A DNA stretch of 64,000 nt from Pseudoalteromonas tunicata (lineage in GTDB: Bacteria; Pseudomonadota; Gammaproteobacteria; Enterobacterales; Alteromonadaceae), in NCBI RefSeq assembly GCF_002310815.1, contig NZ_CP011032.1:1838001-1902000 (forward strand), read 5' to 3'. This document shows, in pieces, positions 18,426-27,698 of this stretch; within the stretch, counting starts at the first letter, position 1; every line of letters begins with the position of its first letter. Under the pieces are notes generated by a model that was not told the DNA's origin, did not search any database, and was given only the letters and a program-made list of their open reading frames with translations. A program made the position numbers and the translations under genes.

Positions 18426-20171
18426 ATGACTCCAAATCCTTCTCAAATATACAAACGCTTATTTAGCTATATCGGTGAATTTAAATTTGTTGCTGTTTTT
18501 GCCGTCATTGGCATGCTCGGTTATTCAGCTATGGATGCGCTTTTTGTTCGGTTAATGAAGCCTTTTATTGATGAAGGCCTGAACCAGCAAAATGCCGACG
18601 TACTCAGTGCTGCTCCTTATGTTGTGATTGCATTGGTTCTTTTTCGTGGTGTATTTAATTTTATATCGAGTTATTGCCTGAGCTATGTAGGTTCGCAAGT
18701 CGTCACAAAATTAAGGCAAAATCTGTTTGAGCATATTCTTAATTTACCGGTTGCGTTTCATGATAATCATTCAAGTGGCAATCTAATTTCAAAAATTACC
18801 TATGATACCGAGCAAGTACAACAAGCGATCACCAAGGCGCTATTAGTACTGATCAGAGAAGGTGCTTATGTTGTGTTTTTATTGTTTGTAATGTTTGAAG
18901 CAAGCTGGAAATTATCGTTAATATTTTTGTTAGTGACGCCTTTTGTTGCAATCGTTGTCAGTGTCGTTTCTAAACGATTTCGTAAAATATCTAAAACAAT
19001 TCAATCTGCAATGGGAGATGTTACTCGTAGCTCAGAGCAAATGTTGAAAGGTCATAAAGTGATCCATGGTTTTGGAGGTCAGCAACAAGAAATTAGCCGT
19101 TTTGCGGTAATTAATAATCACAACCGTCGCCAACGTGTGAAAATGGACTCAACCAAGGCATTGAGTGTGTCGGTGATTCAAATCCTAGCTGCATCTTCAA
19201 TGGCGGTTATTTTAGCTGTGATTGCAATGCCTTCGATGATCAATTCAATTAGTTCGGGTACTTTTGTGGCATTAATTTCGTCTATGATGCTGATGCTACG
19301 TCCGTTAAAACAAATTGCTAATGTGAACAGCGATTTACAACGGGGTGTAGCCGCGGCACAAAGCGTATTTGAAATCCTTGATACTGAACTTGAAAAAGAT
19401 CAGGGAACAGTTGCACTCACTCGTGCAAAAGGCCACATTGAAGTTAAAAATTTAACGTTTACTTATCCTCTTAAAGAAGAAGCCGTACTTCATAATATGT
19501 CTTTATCAATAGCCGCAGGACAAAGCGTGGCTTTTGTTGGTCGCTCAGGATCTGGTAAATCGACGTTATCGAATTTATTGCCACGTTATTATGACATTGC
19601 TGATCCAGAGGCTATCTGTTTAGATGGTTTGCCGTTACCAGATTACACACTTAAAGATTTACGCAACCAATTTGCTTTGGTCTCACAACAAGTTGTTTTA
19701 TTTAACGATACCATTCGTAATAACATTTGTTATGGCCAAACTAAGCCAATAGATGATGAAACATTAATCGAAATTGCTAAAAAGGCGCATGTTTGGGAGT
19801 TTGTTAAAGACCTACCTGATGGCTTAGATACTATGGTTGGCGAAAATGGTGTCATGATGTCAGGTGGACAGCGTCAACGTATTGCAATTGCGCGTGCTAT
19901 TGTGAAAGATGCGCCTATTTTGATTTTAGATGAAGCGACTTCAGCGCTTGATACTGAGTCAGAAAAGCTGATTCAATTAGCGCTTGAAGATTTGATGAAA
20001 AATAAAACATCAATTGTAATTGCCCACCGATTATCAACCATTGAAGCAGTTGATTGTATTTATGTTATAGATAATGGCCGAGTGCTTGAACATGGTAATC
20101 ACCAAACATTATTAGCTAAAGAGGGCGCATATGCGTCATTAGTTAAAATGCAAGTGGGCGAATCAATGTGA
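18426..20171 (+). CDS. msbA: Lipid A export permease/ATPase MsbA
   Basis: 581 residues (E. coli 582). A half-transporter with six membrane helices (about 20-310) fused to an ABC ATPase: Walker A GRSGSGKST near 372, signature MSGGQRQR near 478, Walker B ILILDEATSALD near 498, and H-loop AHRLST near 533. It flips lipid A-core from the inner to the outer leaflet of the inner membrane using ATP. It overlaps lpxK by 4 bases, so flippase and lipid A kinase are translationally linked. Confidence 0.97.
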   Translation: MTPNPSQIYKRLFSYIGEFKFVAVFAVIGMLGYSAMDALFVRLMKPFIDEGLNQQNADVLSAAPYVVIALVLFRGVFNFISSYCLSYVGSQVVTKLRQNLFEHILNLPVAFHDNHSSGNLISKITYDTEQVQQAITKALLVLIREGAYVVFLLFVMFEASWKLSLIFLLVTPFVAIVVSVVSKRFRKISKTIQSAMGDVTRSSEQMLKGHKVIHGFGGQQQEISRFAVINNHNRRQRVKMDSTKALSVSVIQILAASSMAVILAVIAMPSMINSISSGTFVALISSMMLMLRPLKQIANVNSDLQRGVAAAQSVFEILDTELEKDQGTVALTRAKGHIEVKNLTFTYPLKEEAVLHNMSLSIAAGQSVAFVGRSGSGKSTLSNLLPRYYDIADPEAICLDGLPLPDYTLKDLRNQFALVSQQVVLFNDTIRNNICYGQTKPIDDETLIEIAKKAHVWEFVKDLPDGLDTMVGENGVMMSGGQRQRIAIARAIVKDAPILILDEATSALDTESEKLIQLALEDLMKNKTSIVIAHRLSTIEAVDCIYVIDNGRVLEHGNHQTLLAKEGAYASLVKMQVGESM

Positions 20172-21145
20172 GCAGTGTAGAGCGAAGCTGGTATAGGCCA
20201 TTTGGTTGGACATTGTTGCTGTTCCCATTGGCAATTTTATTTTGGTTTATAAGTGTTTTGCGTAAATCTTTATATCGTTTTAATTGGTTAAAGCAGAGTC
20301 ACTTTGATGTACCCGTGATTGTCGTTGGCAATATTTCGGTTGGGGGTAATGGTAAAACTCCAATGGTCATTTGGCTGTGTGAATATTTGATGCAACAGCA
20401 AAAAAAAGTTGTGGTGATCAGTCGTGGATACGGGGCAAAAAGTAGTCATTATCCATTAAATGTTACCAGTGATGTTATCGCAAGCCAAGCGGGTGATGAA
20501 CCTGTATTAATTCATCAACGCACTGGTGTGCCTGTTGTTGTCGGTCCAAATAGAGTTGATAATATCAAATTTGCAATTGAGCATTTTCAACCTGATGTCA
20601 TTATTTCTGATGACGGTATGCAGCATTATAAAATGAAGCGTGATGTTGAGATTTGCATCGTTGATGCAACTCGGCGCTTTGGTAATGGTTTTTTAATACC
20701 AATGGGGCCACTTCGTGAATTACCCCGTCGCTTAAAAACTGTCGACTTAGTAATTGAGAATGGGGGTTGCGCTGCAATGCATTATCAGCTGATTGCAACA
20801 GGGCTCTATTGTGTTAAACAACAACAGCCGCTCAATGCTCCTTACCCCGCGGGTATTGCGATGTCGGCGATAGGTAATCCACAGCGATTTGAAAACAGCT
20901 TGACTGATTTTGGTGTTCGTATCGACCAACGAGTGCATTTTCGTGATCATCATCATTTTAGTGCTGCGGATTTTGAACACTATTCACAAAATACAATTTA
21001 TATGACAGAAAAAGATGCTGTGAAATGCACATCTTTTGCCAAACCAGATTGGTATTATTTAAAAGTTGATGCACAGCTCAATGAGCAAGCAAAAGTTGCA
21101 TTGACCTCACTCTTACTTAAAAAAGGGATCATTCATGGCCTTTGA
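20168..21145 (+). CDS. lpxK: Tetraacyldisaccharide 4'-kinase LpxK
   Basis: 325 residues. Phosphorylates the 4' position of the lipid A disaccharide at the inner membrane. An N-terminal hydrophobic helix ([16 protein letters not shown], about 16-31) is followed by the P-loop [13 protein letters not shown] near 55-67, the family signature SRGYG, and DDGMQH near 147. The start is GTG inside the msbA stop region (GTGA overlap), which suggests coupled translation. The 3' end overlaps ycaR by 11 bases. Confidence 0.95.
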   Translation: MSSVERSWYRPFGWTLLLFPLAILFWFISVLRKSLYRFNWLKQSHFDVPVIVVGNISVGGNGKTPMVIWLCEYLMQQQKKVVVISRGYGAKSSHYPLNVTSDVIASQAGDEPVLIHQRTGVPVVVGPNRVDNIKFAIEHFQPDVIISDDGMQHYKMKRDVEICIVDATRRFGNGFLIPMGPLRELPRRLKTVDLVIENGGCAAMHYQLIATGLYCVKQQQPLNAPYPAGIAMSAIGNPQRFENSLTDFGVRIDQRVHFRDHHHFSAADFEHYSQNTIYMTEKDAVKCTSFAKPDWYYLKVDAQLNEQAKVALTSLLLKKGIIHGL

Positions 21146-21332
21146 TATTAAACTTCTTGAAATAATTGCTTGCCCAGTAACAAAAGGCAAATTGCGCTAC
21201 GATAAAGCAAATGCTGAGCTTATCAGTACACAAGCAAAATTAGCATACCCAATTCGTGAAGATATTCCGGTGCTACTAGAAAATGAAGCAAGAGAGCTTG
21301 GCCATGATGAGGTAGAAAAGTGGAATTCGTAG
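21135..21332 (+). CDS. ycaR: Trm112/YcaR-family protein lacking two of three expected cysteines
   Basis: 65 residues with the family core [14 protein letters not shown]...[21 protein letters not shown]. coli YcaR has CPVC and ELIC at the equivalent sites; here they read CPVT (Thr16) and ELIS (Ser31), leaving only Cys13. The small zinc-ribbon fold of the family therefore probably cannot bind metal in the usual way. Bacterial YcaR has no established function; eukaryotic Trm112 activates methyltransferases. Overlaps lpxK by 11 bases and kdsB by 13, as a member of the lpxK-ycaR-kdsB operon. Confidence 0.9.
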   Translation: MAFDIKLLEIIACPVTKGKLRYDKANAELISTQAKLAYPIREDIPVLLENEARELGHDEVEKWNS

Positions 21333-22081
21333 TTATTATTCCTGCGCGTTATGCTTCAACTCGTTTACCGGCAAAACCATTAGCTGATATTGCGGGTAAG
21401 CCGATGATCCAACATGTGTTTGAAAAAGCAATGCAAAGTGGTGCGACAAATGTAGTGATAGCTACAGATCACCAAGCTGTCTTTGAAGCATGTCAAAAAT
21501 TTACTACTCAGGTTTTAATGACTAAAGATAGCCATGAATCAGGTACGGAACGCTTAGCTGAAGTGGTTGAATTATTGAATCTTAGTGATGAGACTATTGT
21601 TGTAAATGTGCAAGGTGATGAGCCCTTACTTGCCCCTGAGAATGTCAGCCAAGTCGCTCAATTACTGGCTCAGTCAACTGCCCCGATGGCGACGTTGAGT
21701 GTTGCGATTGACTCTGTTGAAGAAGCACTTAATCCAAATGCGGTCAAAGTGGTTAGTGACAAATTTGCCAACGCACTTTATTTTTCAAGAGCAACTATTC
21801 CTTACGACAGAGAACGTTTTTTAAATAAAGAGGTGGTTGAAGAAATAGGTGATTTTTACCAACGCCATGTTGGTATTTATGCTTATCGGGCTGGATTTAT
21901 TAAAGAATATATTCAATTAAGCCCATCCCCCCTTGAAAAAATTGAAGCGCTAGAGCAACTACGTGTGTTATATCACGGTCGAAGCATTAAAGTTGAGCAG
22001 GCAAAAGTAGTGCCTGAAGCGGGCGTTGATACTATCGAAGATTTAGAAAGAGTCAGAGCGGTGTTTAAACAGCATGCTTGA
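21320..22081 (+). CDS. kdsB: CMP-Kdo synthetase (3-deoxy-manno-octulosonate cytidylyltransferase)
   Basis: 253 residues, usual family length. Activates Kdo with CTP for addition to lipid A. The nucleotide-binding start [16 protein letters not shown] (residues 5-20) and the metal/sugar site [11 protein letters not shown] near 94 are present, as are the downstream HVGIYAYR and [14 protein letters not shown] segments. Forms part of the msbA-lpxK-ycaR-kdsB lipopolysaccharide operon. Overlaps the pseudouridine synthase by 8 bases. Confidence 0.97.
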   Translation: MEFVVIIPARYASTRLPAKPLADIAGKPMIQHVFEKAMQSGATNVVIATDHQAVFEACQKFTTQVLMTKDSHESGTERLAEVVELLNLSDETIVVNVQGDEPLLAPENVSQVAQLLAQSTAPMATLSVAIDSVEEALNPNAVKVVSDKFANALYFSRATIPYDRERFLNKEVVEEIGDFYQRHVGIYAYRAGFIKEYIQLSPSPLEKIEALEQLRVLYHGRSIKVEQAKVVPEAGVDTIEDLERVRAVFKQHA

Positions 22082-22733
22082 AATTGTCTATCGACATACT
22101 GATTTTTATATTTTTAACAAGCCAGCTGGGATGAGTTTCCATAGTGAAACACAAGCGGGTTTTGTGGTGCTGGCCGAGCAGCTTTGCCAAGAAAAACTCT
22201 ATTCAGTACATCGCCTCGATAAATTGACCTCGGGGCTATTAATTTTAGCGCGAAGTAGCGAAGCGGCTGCACGTTTTACCGAAATGTTTAGTCAAAAATT
22301 GATTAATAAAGTGTATTTAGCATTGTCCGACCAAAAGCCTAAAAAGAAACAAGGTTGGATTAAAGGGGATATGGTGAAAGCTCGCCGTGGTGCTTATAAA
22401 CTGATGACATCCCTAGAAAATCCGGCAATCACACGTTTTTATTCAATCTCGGTATCACCAGGTTTAAGGGGATATTTACTTAAACCATTTAGTGGTAAAA
22501 CTCACCAATTACGTGTGGCATTAAAGAGTATTTCAGCACCAATTTTAGGCGATGAATTATATGGCGGAACTAAAGCTGATCGAACTTATTTGCATGCAAT
22601 GGCACTTTGGTTTGATTGGCATGGCACACATATCAAAGTTTTTCTTGCCCCGACTTTTGGTGAGCAATATTTAACGGCTCAGTGCCAAACGGTGACTGCA
22701 GAGTGGTCACAGCCATGGTCACTTGACTGGTAA
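22074..22733 (+). CDS. RluA-family pseudouridine synthase (TIGR01621-type)
   Basis: 219 residues, single catalytic domain without an S4 domain. It carries the RluA signature HRLDKLTSG with the catalytic Asp49, NKPAGM near 15, and [17 protein letters not shown] near 137 for the later RluA motif. The shortness and lack of S4 match the TIGR01621 subgroup. The RNA target is not established and cannot be read from the sequence. It starts inside the end of kdsB. Confidence 0.87.
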   Translation: MLEIVYRHTDFYIFNKPAGMSFHSETQAGFVVLAEQLCQEKLYSVHRLDKLTSGLLILARSSEAAARFTEMFSQKLINKVYLALSDQKPKKKQGWIKGDMVKARRGAYKLMTSLENPAITRFYSISVSPGLRGYLLKPFSGKTHQLRVALKSISAPILGDELYGGTKADRTYLHAMALWFDWHGTHIKVFLAPTFGEQYLTAQCQTVTAEWSQPWSLDW

Positions 22734-22745
22734 CACTTTATTAAG

Positions 22746-23546
22746 ATGAATAACATGACCCCTGAATATGATAACCGTTTTGGCGGTGTTCGCCGCGTCT
22801 ACGGAACTGAGCAATTAACTTGGTTATCTCAAGCACATTTTTGCGTGATAGGCATTGGTGGTGTAGGTAGTTGGGTAGCAGAAGCATTTGCCCGAAGCGG
22901 TGTTGGTCAAATTACTTTGATTGATCTCGATGATATTTGCACCACAAATATTAACAGACAAATCCATGCATTAACCTCAACCATTGGCAGTGAAAAGATA
23001 GTTGCCATGAAAGAGAGGATTTTAGCGATAAATCCTGATTGCCAAGTGCATTTAATAGATGATTTTTTAACGCTCGATAATATTACAACGCACTTGGTTG
23101 AGTTTGATTATGTAGTTGATTGTATTGATCAAGTACCAGTAAAAGCGGCACTTATTGCACACTGTAAACGGCAAAAAATACCCGTGTTTACCACTGGCGG
23201 CGCAGGTGGGCAAAGCGATCCGAGTCAAATTCAATACGGTGATGTGGCAAAAACCACTCAAGACCCATTATTAGCAAAAGTGCGTTATTTATTACGTAAA
23301 AAGTATAATTTTAGCGATAACCCAAAACGTAAATTTGGTGTTGACTGTGTTTTTTCGACCGAACAATTAACCTATCCAATGGCTGATGGCAGTGTATGCC
23401 AAGCTAAACAGCAAGCCGATGGCTCATTAAGCATGGATTGTGCAAATGGCTTTGGATCCTTAACTATGGTAACTGGGACTTTTGGCTTTTTTGCAGCGTC
23501 AAAAGCGATAAAAAAATACCTAGAAAAACAACAACGAAATAAATAA
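22746..23546 (+). CDS. tcdA: tRNA t6A37 dehydratase TcdA (CsdL)
   Basis: 266 residues. E1/ThiF-like ATP-dependent enzyme that cyclises N6-threonylcarbamoyladenosine at tRNA position 37 to ct6A. The Rossmann glycine motif IGIGGVGSWVAEAFARSG lies near 34-51, followed by DLDDICTTNINRQIHA near 61. FGVDCVFSTE near 197 holds the conserved cysteine region. In E. coli it works with the CsdA-CsdE sulfur relay. Here csdE-csdA converge on it with a gap of only 33 bases, which supports the assignment. Met1 has a weak ribosome-binding site; Met4 is an alternative start. Confidence 0.95.
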   Translation: MNNMTPEYDNRFGGVRRVYGTEQLTWLSQAHFCVIGIGGVGSWVAEAFARSGVGQITLIDLDDICTTNINRQIHALTSTIGSEKIVAMKERILAINPDCQVHLIDDFLTLDNITTHLVEFDYVVDCIDQVPVKAALIAHCKRQKIPVFTTGGAGGQSDPSQIQYGDVAKTTQDPLLAKVRYLLRKKYNFSDNPKRKFGVDCVFSTEQLTYPMADGSVCQAKQQADGSLSMDCANGFGSLTMVTGTFGFFAASKAIKKYLEKQQRNK

Positions 23547-23579
23547 GGTAACAGGTTTACTTCATTTAGCTTGCGTTAA

Positions 23580-23990
23580 TTAATAATTTTCACAGTATTG
23601 TTGGATCATCGCCACAATCGCTTTGATCCCATTTCCTCTTGATGGACTCAAATGTTTTAATAAGCCCATTTGTTCAAACTCTTCACTTATATTAACTTCA
23701 AGGGCTTGTGCTGGGGTTAAGCCATTAAAGCAATTTACAATTAAAGCAATCAGTCCTTTTACTATTCGCGTATCTGAGTCGGATACAACCAAAAGTGTGG
23801 TTTCTGTTTCATCAAGTGATAAATAAAGCCAAACATTACTTTCACAGCCATTCACCTTGGCATTATCAACCTTCAACTCATTAGGTAAAAGAGGCAAGGT
23901 TTTACCAAGGAGCATGATTTCTCGGTACTTATCTTGCCAGCTTGGTAAAGAAATAAGCTTTGTTTTGGTGGTATTATAATGAGATTGCAT
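23580..23990 (-). CDS. csdE: SufE-family sulfur acceptor (CsdE-like)
   Basis: 136 residues. Takes the persulfide sulfur from a cysteine desulfurase through a conserved cysteine, here Cys49 in VNGCESNVWL, and stimulates the desulfurase. It is encoded 2 bases downstream of the desulfurase on the same strand. No sufBCD scaffold genes are adjacent and tcdA is next door, so CsdE fits better than SufE of the SUF system. Confidence 0.88.
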   Translation of the reverse strand: MQSHYNTTKTKLISLPSWQDKYREIMLLGKTLPLLPNELKVDNAKVNGCESNVWLYLSLDETETTLLVVSDSDTRIVKGLIALIVNCFNGLTPAQALEVNISEEFEQMGLLKHLSPSRGNGIKAIVAMIQQYCENY

Positions 23991-23992
23991 AA

Positions 23993-25207
23993 TTACTCTA
24001 ACATTGAAATCGTTGAATTTAGGGCATTAATAAATAAATCTAGATCGTTTTTATTGTTATAAAATGCAAGGCTTACCCTGACGGTGCCAGTGACTTGTAA
24101 ACACTGCATCAATGGTTGTGTGCAGTGATGCCCTGAGCGAACCGCTACGCCGAATTGATCAAGCAAGGTTGCAATGTCAAAAGGGTGTTCTTCTTTATAA
24201 TTAAAACTCAGCGTACCAATATTATTTTTTAAGTCACCATATAATTTTATGCCATCAATGCGTTGTAGTTCAGATACGAGATACTGAAATAAAGATTGTT
24301 CATATTGTTGTACTTTTTGGTGTTCTAATTGCTGTAAGTAGTCAAGAGCCGTAGCAAAAGCAATTACAGCACTAATATTTGGCGTACCTGCCTCAAATTT
24401 GCCCGGTGGCAGGGCAAAAGTTGTTTTTTCGAAGCTGACATGTTTGATCATTTCGCCACCCGTCTGATACACAGGCATTTGGCAGAGTAATTCATAACGA
24501 CCATAAAATGCACCAAGCCCAGTTGGCCCAAGCGCTTTATGGGCTGACAATACATAAAAATCGCACTCAATCTGTTTTATGTCAGGTCGCAGATGTAAAA
24601 AACCTTGTGCGCCATCAATGACGCTAATTGTATTATATGGCTTGATGTATTGAATGAGTTCCGCGATGGGTTGGATATTGCCTAAGGCGTTGGATGCATG
24701 ACTAAGCGCTAAAATTTTAGGTTGATACTTTTCGAGTAATATTTTTGCCTGCGCTAGATCTAATATTCCTAATTCATTTATTGGTAAAATAATTAAATTA
24801 GCGCCAGTTTTCTCGCATGCTTGCTGCCAAGGAACGATATTCGCATGATGTTCTAACGCAGAAATGGCGACTGAATCGGCTGACGTTAATAAATGCGACA
24901 ATCCGTGTGCAATTAAGTTAATGCTTTCGGTCGCGCCTTTTGTCCATACAATTTCATTACTCTTTGCGTTTAAATAGTTGGCAAGTTTAACTCTTGCTTC
25001 TTCATAATTTCGGGTGGCATTTTCACTTAAAAAATGAATACCACGATGAACATTGGCGTTTTCTTGGCTATAAAACTGATTGAGACGATCAATGACTTGT
25101 TTTGGTTTTTGTGATGTCGCTCCTGAATCAAGATAAATGAGCGAATTGTCGTTTATACTGGATGAAAAAATAGGGAAGTCATCACGAAGCATTTCAGGAG
25201 ATAGCAT
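23993..25207 (-). CDS. csdA: Cysteine desulfurase (CsdA/SufS group II)
   Basis: 404 residues. PLP enzyme removing sulfur from cysteine as a persulfide. The N-terminal motif LDSGATSQKPKQV near 26, the PLP-lysine site LSAHKALGPTGLGAFYG near 224, and RSGHHCTQP near 358 with the catalytic Cys in the short group II loop are all present. Paired with csdE downstream and facing tcdA, so probably the CSD system supplying the ct6A enzyme and perhaps Fe-S assembly. There is no clear promoter; a terminator for the upstream gltA lies at 25279-25301. Confidence 0.92.
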   Translation of the reverse strand: MLSPEMLRDDFPIFSSSINDNSLIYLDSGATSQKPKQVIDRLNQFYSQENANVHRGIHFLSENATRNYEEARVKLANYLNAKSNEIVWTKGATESINLIAHGLSHLLTSADSVAISALEHHANIVPWQQACEKTGANLIILPINELGILDLAQAKILLEKYQPKILALSHASNALGNIQPIAELIQYIKPYNTISVIDGAQGFLHLRPDIKQIECDFYVLSAHKALGPTGLGAFYGRYELLCQMPVYQTGGEMIKHVSFEKTTFALPPGKFEAGTPNISAVIAFATALDYLQQLEHQKVQQYEQSLFQYLVSELQRIDGIKLYGDLKNNIGTLSFNYKEEHPFDIATLLDQFGVAVRSGHHCTQPLMQCLQVTGTVRVSLAFYNNKNDLDLFINALNSTISMLE

Positions 25208-25278
25208 CTAAACAAGCTCTTCTAGCCAATAAAAACGGCCATTTTAAGGTTTTTAGTGCGTATGGCAAGGGAAATAAA

Positions 25279-25301
25279 AAAAGCCGCATAAAGCGGCTTT
25301 T
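25279..25301 (-). terminator. Terminator of gltA
   Basis: Perfect 9-bp stem AAAAGCCGC / GCGGCTTTT with loop ATAAA, 15 bases past the gltA stop. Read on the minus strand it ends in a run of T. Confidence 0.9.
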
Positions 25302-25315
25302 TCAGAGGTCTAAAC

Positions 25316-26602
25316 TTAACGCTGTTCAGTTTTAACAAATTCACGTTTAGTGTAACCAGTATATAATTGACGCGGACGACCAATTTTATGACCTGGTTGA
25401 GATAACATCTCATCCCAATGTGAGATCCAACCTACAGTACGTGCCATTGCAAAAATAACAGTAAACATGTTTGTTGGAATACCAATTGCTTTTAAGATAA
25501 TACCTGAGTAGAAATCAACGTTTGGATATAGTTTTTTCTCTACAAAATATGGATCTTCAAGTGCGATTTGCTCAAGACGCATTGCAACATCTAATAATGG
25601 ATCTTGGATGTTTAGCTCAGCAAGTACTTCGTGACATGTTTGACGCATTACCGTTGCACGTGGATCGAAGTTTTTGTAAACGCGGTGACCAAATCCCATT
25701 AAACGGAACGGATCGTTTTTATCTTTTGCTTTGCCAACATATTCGTCGATGCGATCGACAGAACCAATTTCTTCAAGCATGTTCAAACATGCTTCATTGG
25801 CACCACCGTGAGCTGGACCCCATAAAGAAGCAATACCAGCTGCGATACAGGCATAAGGATTTGCACCTGATGAGCCGGCAAGGCGAACTGTTGAAGTAGA
25901 AGCGTTTTGTTCATGATCAGCATGAAGCATGAAAATACGATCCATCGCTTTTGCTAGTACAGGACTTACTTTGTATTCTTCAGCAGGGACTGAGAACATC
26001 ATATGTAAGAAGTTTTCTGCGTAAGTTAAGTCATTGCGTGGATAAACAAATGGTTGACCAATGGTGTATTTGTAAGCCATAGCCGCAATTGTCGGTAATT
26101 TAGCAACTAATTTAATTGCACTGGTTTTACGTTGAGCTGGGTCATTAATGTCAATATCATCATGATAAAATGATGATAAAGCACCCACCACACCACACAG
26201 CATAGCCATAGGGTGCGCATCTACACGGAAACCTTGGAAGAATGATGCAATTTTTTCATGCATCATTGTATTTGTTGTGATTTCACGCGCAAATAAAGTC
26301 ATTTGTTCTTCAGTCGGTAATTCACCTTCTAACAACAAATAACACAATTCTAAATAATGTGAATTTTGAGCAAGCTCGTCGATTGGGTAGCCGCGGTGTA
26401 ATAAAATACCTTTGGCACCATCGATATAAGTGATTGAAGACTCACAAGAGCCTGTTGACATAAAACCAGGGTCATATGTGAAATAGCCATGTGCACCTAA
26501 TGTGCGGACATCGATAACATCTTGACCAGCTGTTCCAGAATAAATTGGTAACTCAATTGGGTCTAGACCATCGATATGGACTGTGGCTTTATTGTCGGCC
26601 AT
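25316..26602 (-). CDS. gltA: Citrate synthase, type II (hexameric)
   Basis: 428 residues (E. coli 427). Condenses oxaloacetate with acetyl-CoA. Active-site regions are [10 protein letters not shown] near 230, [14 protein letters not shown] near 303-316, and VDFYSGIIL near 361 with the catalytic Asp. The long N-terminal beta domain (about 65 residues) is typical of the NADH-sensitive gram-negative enzyme. AAGGAGAG sits just before the ATG. Divergent from sdhC across 380 bases. A small AT-rich inverted repeat (26621-26639) lies just upstream of the ribosome-binding site. Confidence 0.98.
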   Translation of the reverse strand: MADNKATVHIDGLDPIELPIYSGTAGQDVIDVRTLGAHGYFTYDPGFMSTGSCESSITYIDGAKGILLHRGYPIDELAQNSHYLELCYLLLEGELPTEEQMTLFAREITTNTMMHEKIASFFQGFRVDAHPMAMLCGVVGALSSFYHDDIDINDPAQRKTSAIKLVAKLPTIAAMAYKYTIGQPFVYPRNDLTYAENFLHMMFSVPAEEYKVSPVLAKAMDRIFMLHADHEQNASTSTVRLAGSSGANPYACIAAGIASLWGPAHGGANEACLNMLEEIGSVDRIDEYVGKAKDKNDPFRLMGFGHRVYKNFDPRATVMRQTCHEVLAELNIQDPLLDVAMRLEQIALEDPYFVEKKLYPNVDFYSGIILKAIGIPTNMFTVIFAMARTVGWISHWDEMLSQPGHKIGRPRQLYTGYTKREFVKTEQR

Positions 26603-26791
26603 CTAAATACTCTCCTTTGATAACAATTTCTGATTGTTAGTTATTATACTGATTATAAGCACGTTAGGTTCATTTTAACGTAAAAACCACTATGAAAGTC
26701 AATTTTAATGCACATATGCATAATAAATATTCTGTAGAGATTAAATATTATACCAAAGGCTAATTCGCAAGCCGCTCTAATTAAACAAGAA

Positions 26792-26820
26792 TTGTAATAT
26801 GGTCAGTGGCTATATATACT
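26792..26820 (+). promoter_or_regulatory. Candidate promoter of sdhCDAB
   Basis: TTGTAA (26792-26797), exactly 17 bases, then TATACT (26815-26820). This would give a leader of about 155 bases before the sdhC GTG. The gltA-sdhC gap (26603-26982) holds no gene. Confidence 0.55.
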
Positions 26821-26910
26821 GTGGTAGGTTTAACACCGCTACGTCTTAAGTGAATTTGACTGATTTATCTTAGGTTCGTCACCTGGGAATAGCAAATAAC
26901 TTTGATGGTT

Positions 26911-26966
26911 CCACTCTAAAAAGGGTGGGTTGACAACAACATAATAGTTGGACTCTTTAAAGAGTC
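26911..26966 (+). promoter_or_regulatory. Structured sdhC leader: hairpin and 16-base palindrome
   Basis: Two inverted repeats lie in the last 75 bases before sdhC: CCACTC / GGGTGG (26911-26916 with 26923-26928) and the perfect palindrome GACTCTTTAAAGAGTC (26951-26966). In the predicted transcript they could form leader structures; in DNA the palindrome could be a protein site. No named regulator is recognised. Confidence 0.4.
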
Positions 26967-26982
26967 AGATGGGCAAGTAACT

Positions 26983-27360
26983 GTGAAAAAGCAACGACCT
27001 GTAAATCTAGATTTATCGACTATATCAATGCCAGCGACAGCTAAGGCTTCAATTCTTCACCGTGTTACGGGTGTGGCATTGTTTTTCGCCTTGACTTTCG
27101 TCATCTGGGCTTGGTCAGAATCACTCTCTTCAGCTCAAGGTTTTGAGTTTGTTAAAGGCCTTTTTAATGGCTTTATTGCAAAATTCATTGCTTGGGGCAC
27201 ACTCACTGTCCTTATTTATCATTTAATCGGCGGTTTCCGTCATTTAATTATGGAAATGGGATACTGGGAAGAGCTTGAATCAGGCAACGCTAGCGCCAAA
27301 GCAGCCATTGCTCTTTGGATTGTATTAGCTGCAGCAGCAGGAGTATGGATATGGTTTTAA
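26983..27360 (+). CDS. sdhC: Succinate dehydrogenase cytochrome b556 subunit SdhC
   Basis: 125 residues, three membrane helices (about 24-46, 62-84, 103-125). Anchor subunit of complex II, binding haem b and ubiquinone with SdhD. The N-terminal RPVNLDLSTISMP and SILHRVTGVALF are SdhC signatures; LIYHLIGGFRHLIMEMG near 79 contains the haem-ligand histidine region. The start is GTG at 26983; no in-frame ATG precedes the conserved N-terminus. First gene of sdhCDAB-sucABCD. Confidence 0.95.
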   Translation: MKKQRPVNLDLSTISMPATAKASILHRVTGVALFFALTFVIWAWSESLSSAQGFEFVKGLFNGFIAKFIAWGTLTVLIYHLIGGFRHLIMEMGYWEELESGNASAKAAIALWIVLAAAAGVWIWF

Positions 27361-27698
27361 ATCAAGCTTCTTTAAAGCGTGATGGTGTACAAGACTTTGT
27401 CTCATTACGTGCAACGGCGCTAGTGTTAGCGGCATATGCATTATTTATTCTTGGCTATTTTATAGCTACCCCTGAAGTCACATTTGAAGCTTGGCAAGGT
27501 TTGTTTGCAAACCTTGCAATGAAAGTATTCACTTTGGCTGCGCTTGTTTGCATGATGATTCATACTCGTATCGGTTTATGGCAAGTGCTGACTGATTACA
27601 TTAAGTGTGCAAAACTTCGCGCAATTTTGAGCTTTGTTTTGAATTTAATGGCTTTCGCATATGTTGCGGTTGGCTTATTTGTATTGTGGGGTGTTTAA
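27351..27698 (+). CDS. sdhD: Succinate dehydrogenase membrane anchor SdhD
   Basis: 115 residues from the ATG at 27351, the same length as E. coli SdhD, and beginning MVLNQASLKRDGVQDFVSLRATA. AGGAG at 27339-27343 is 7 bases before this ATG; an ATG at 27345 is too close to it and a far-upstream TTG is unlikely. Three membrane helices; MIHTRIGLWQVLTDYI near 70 carries the haem-region His. Overlaps the end of sdhC by 10 bases. Confidence 0.93.
   Translation: MVLNQASLKRDGVQDFVSLRATALVLAAYALFILGYFIATPEVTFEAWQGLFANLAMKVFTLAALVCMMIHTRIGLWQVLTDYIKCAKLRAILSFVLNLMAFAYVAVGLFVLWGV

Noticed and set aside
26673..26685. TTAACGTAAA half-site resembling the LiuR-like operator in the gltA/sdhC gap
   Set aside because: Only one half matches; the other arm (TTCATT) does not form the palindrome.
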